From positions 1 through 36,574 of the forward strand of contig JADIMG010000106.1 of the NCBI GenBank assembly GCA_017694875.1: a stretch of DNA of 36,574 bases, written 5' to 3'. The number at the start of each line of letters is the position of its first letter. Within the stretch, counting starts at the first letter, position 1. Shown here one piece after another: positions 35,277 to 36,574 of this stretch. The notes under the pieces are model-generated. The model saw nothing but the letters and a program-made list of their open reading frames with translations, searched no databases and had not been told where the DNA came from. Source of the DNA: Candidatus Gallipaludibacter merdavium (lineage in GTDB: Bacteria; Bacteroidota; Bacteroidia; Bacteroidales; Paludibacteraceae). Made by a program: the position numbers and the translations under genes.

Positions 35277-35295
35277 TATCCCGCATTCCAAATAA

Positions 35296-35333
35296 CGAAA
35301 AGAGGACACCTTTTGGGGTTTGTCCTTTTTTCG
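35296..35333 (+). terminator. Terminator after gldN
   Basis: A 13-bp stem (35296-35308 with 35321-35333, one G-U pair) whose 3' arm contains TTTTTT. It separates gldKLMN from ftsX. Confidence 0.72.
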
Positions 35334-35384
35334 TGTTTCCTTACCCCAGATGATTCCTGTTGTTTTTTGAATAATGAAGTGCAG

Positions 35385-36248
35385 ATGAAAAAGAAGCGTG
35401 GTTTTTTAAATATGTATCTTACCAGTACAGTCAGCATATCGTTGGTGTTGTATTTGGTGGGTTTGTTAGTGTCAATGATGTTGGCGAGCCAACGTATAAC
35501 GACTCAGGTGAAGGAGAATATGGGTTTCTCTATTGTCTTGCTTGATTCTGCAGACCAGGATGAGGTCAAGCGTTTGGAAGAAGTGTTGCGTATAGCACCT
35601 TTTACCCGTTCTGTAAGCTATGTTTCCAAGGAAGAAGCGTTGAAAGAGCACATCACCTCTTTAGGGGAAGATCCGACCTCATTTTTAGGTTATAACCCAT
35701 TATTGGCTTCTTTCGAGGTAAAGTTAAAAGCAAACTATGCTGATGCTGACAGTATTGCTTCCATAGAGTCGAAGATTAAGGCCTTCCCTTCGGTAAAACG
35801 TGTCATTTACCATAAAGACGTATTGGATCTGGTCGATGAGAATATTGCAACAGTTTCATGGTTTTTTGTTGCCGTAGCACTCATTCTGCTGGTAATCTCT
35901 CTGGTTTTGATAAACAATACCATACGTTTAAGTGTTTATTCAAAAAGGTTTCTGATCAATACGATGAAGCTGGTGGGTGCCACCGGTTGGATGATAAAGG
36001 GACCGTTTGTACGTAAGCATGTGGTTGTTGGAATTTTTGCATCGCTGATAGCGATATTGCTCTTGGGAGCAACGTTCTATTATTTCTGGTACTCAACCAG
36101 CATTTTGTTGTTGGGTAATGATTGGATGCCTTATGCTATACTGTCGGGCATTGTCCTGATTGTAGGTTTGCTGATATCTTTCATTGCTTCTTATTTTGCT
36201 GTTGGACGCTATATTAGAATGAGAACAGATGATTTGTATTACATATAA
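35385..36248 (+). CDS. ftsX: Cell division protein FtsX, ABC transporter-like permease
   Basis: 287-residue inner-membrane protein with four predicted helices, the first two flanking a periplasmic domain (SADQDEVKRLEEVLR, FTRSVSYVSKEEALKE) that in other bacteria controls cell-wall hydrolases. The C-terminal FtsX permease part shows RLSVYSKRFLINTMKLVGAT. I start at 35385 (MKKKRGFLNMYL) because the longer frame would add a Cys-rich non-conserved segment overlapping the gldN terminator. FtsE is not adjacent. DUF3098 and uppP follow, a linkage common in Bacteroidetes. Confidence 0.93.
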   Translation: MKKKRGFLNMYLTSTVSISLVLYLVGLLVSMMLASQRITTQVKENMGFSIVLLDSADQDEVKRLEEVLRIAPFTRSVSYVSKEEALKEHITSLGEDPTSFLGYNPLLASFEVKLKANYADADSIASIESKIKAFPSVKRVIYHKDVLDLVDENIATVSWFFVAVALILLVISLVLINNTIRLSVYSKRFLINTMKLVGATGWMIKGPFVRKHVVVGIFASLIAILLLGATFYYFWYSTSILLLGNDWMPYAILSGIVLIVGLLISFIASYFAVGRYIRMRTDDLYYI

Positions 36249-36254
36249 TCTATA

Positions 36255-36494
36255 ATGAGTATGTCAGATAATAAAAGATTTGGATTGGATAAGATTAACC
36301 TGCTGTTGATAGCAGTTGCCTTTGTCGTTATTGTCATTGGTTTTGCCTTGATGACGGGTGTGTCGAGTGGTGAAACCTATAATCCAGAGATATTTGCGTC
36401 CCGTTATGTGACTGTCGGGCCAATGATATCATTCTTTGGATTTATTTTTATGATATTTGCTATTTTGTATAAGGGAAAGGGCAGTAAGAAATGA
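36255..36494 (+). CDS. DUF3098 small membrane protein
   Basis: 79-residue protein with two hydrophobic helices (about 14-33 and 53-72) joined by GVSSGETYNPEIFASRYVTVGP, matching the DUF3098 family. Both ends are charged. Function unknown. It lies 6 bases after ftsX and overlaps the uppP start by 4 bases, so it is translated with cell-envelope genes. Confidence 0.88.
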   Translation: MSMSDNKRFGLDKINLLLIAVAFVVIVIGFALMTGVSSGETYNPEIFASRYVTVGPMISFFGFIFMIFAILYKGKGSKK

Positions 36495-36574
36495 GTTGGT
36501 TGGAGGCGCTGCTATTGGGCCTTGTACAGGGGCTTACGGAGTTTCTTCCTGTAAGCAGTAGTGGACATTTGCAA
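36491..36574 (+). CDS. uppP: Undecaprenyl-diphosphate phosphatase, 3'-truncated by window edge
   Basis: The first 28 codons only. The N-terminal signature LVQGLTEFLPVSSSGHL is diagnostic of UppP/BacA, the integral membrane enzyme that recycles the lipid carrier for peptidoglycan and other envelope polymers. The start overlaps the DUF3098 stop (ATGA). Confidence 0.95.
   Translation, partial: MSWLEALLLGLVQGLTEFLPVSSSGHLQ

Noticed and set aside
35313-35384. Upstream extension of ftsX
   Set aside because: The extra 24 codons overlap the gldN terminator and encode a Cys/Phe-rich segment unlike FtsX; the ATG at 35385 gives the expected basic N-terminus before the first helix.

Overview
The window is chromosomal DNA of a member of the order Bacteroidales, probably from the Bacteroidaceae/Prevotellaceae side. 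Three things support this. The promoters have the Bacteroidetes form (TTG/TTTG, a 19-21 nt spacer, then TAnnTTTG) and recur before tig, leuS, the tRNAs, the GH29 gene and the DUF2795 gene. There is a complete type IX secretion/gliding core (porP-gldK-gldL-gldM-gldN). Several lineage-typical arrangements are present: ftsX-DUF3098-uppP, a fused SpmA-SpmB, and acpP-fabF-rnc-long-chain acyl-CoA ligase. Genus cannot be settled from this window alone.

Layout. 1-4613 (+): 3' part of typA/bipA, trigger factor (tig), clpP, a terminator, then cutC. 4627-11572 (-): a secreted accessory block. It holds a small type IX-sorted protein and a PL1-type pectate lyase in one unit, then a perfect 12-bp terminator, a duplicated promoter, a GH29 fucosidase and a transglutaminase-like lipoprotein. 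11999-13456 (+): a monomeric [FeFe] hydrogenase with its own terminator. 13512-19740 (-): leuS, two tandem YitT membrane proteins and a polysaccharide flippase. 20137-20302 (-): tRNA-Gly(GCC) then tRNA-Leu(UAA), with promoter and terminator. 20418-24804 (-): a small winged-helix protein, and the lipid block acpP-fabF-rnc-acyl-CoA ligase. 24956-25525 (+): purN. 25580-27259 (-): SpmA-SpmB fusion and ybeY. 27650-28970 (+): a SAM methyltransferase and a PduO-type cobalamin adenosyltransferase. 29070-35276 (+): DUF2795 gene, porP and gldKLMN. 35385-36574 (+): ftsX, DUF3098 and the start of uppP.

How the parts fit. The type IX locus supplies the outer-membrane export machine. One small protein elsewhere in the window (11132-11572) carries a type IX C-terminal sorting domain, so machine and a likely cargo are both present. 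The PL1 lyase, fucosidase and transglutaminase-like lipoprotein look like an envelope/extracellular polymer-processing set without SusC/SusD. Most of the rest is housekeeping: translation, proteolysis, fatty acid synthesis, purine synthesis, ribosome maturation and division.

I did not find a clearly new multi-gene system. The best leads are the duplicated promoter with an overlapping inverted repeat before the fucosidase, the almost cargo-free sorting-domain protein, the transglutaminase/thioredoxin-fold lipoprotein, and the apparent absence of an ATG at the expected start of the flippase.
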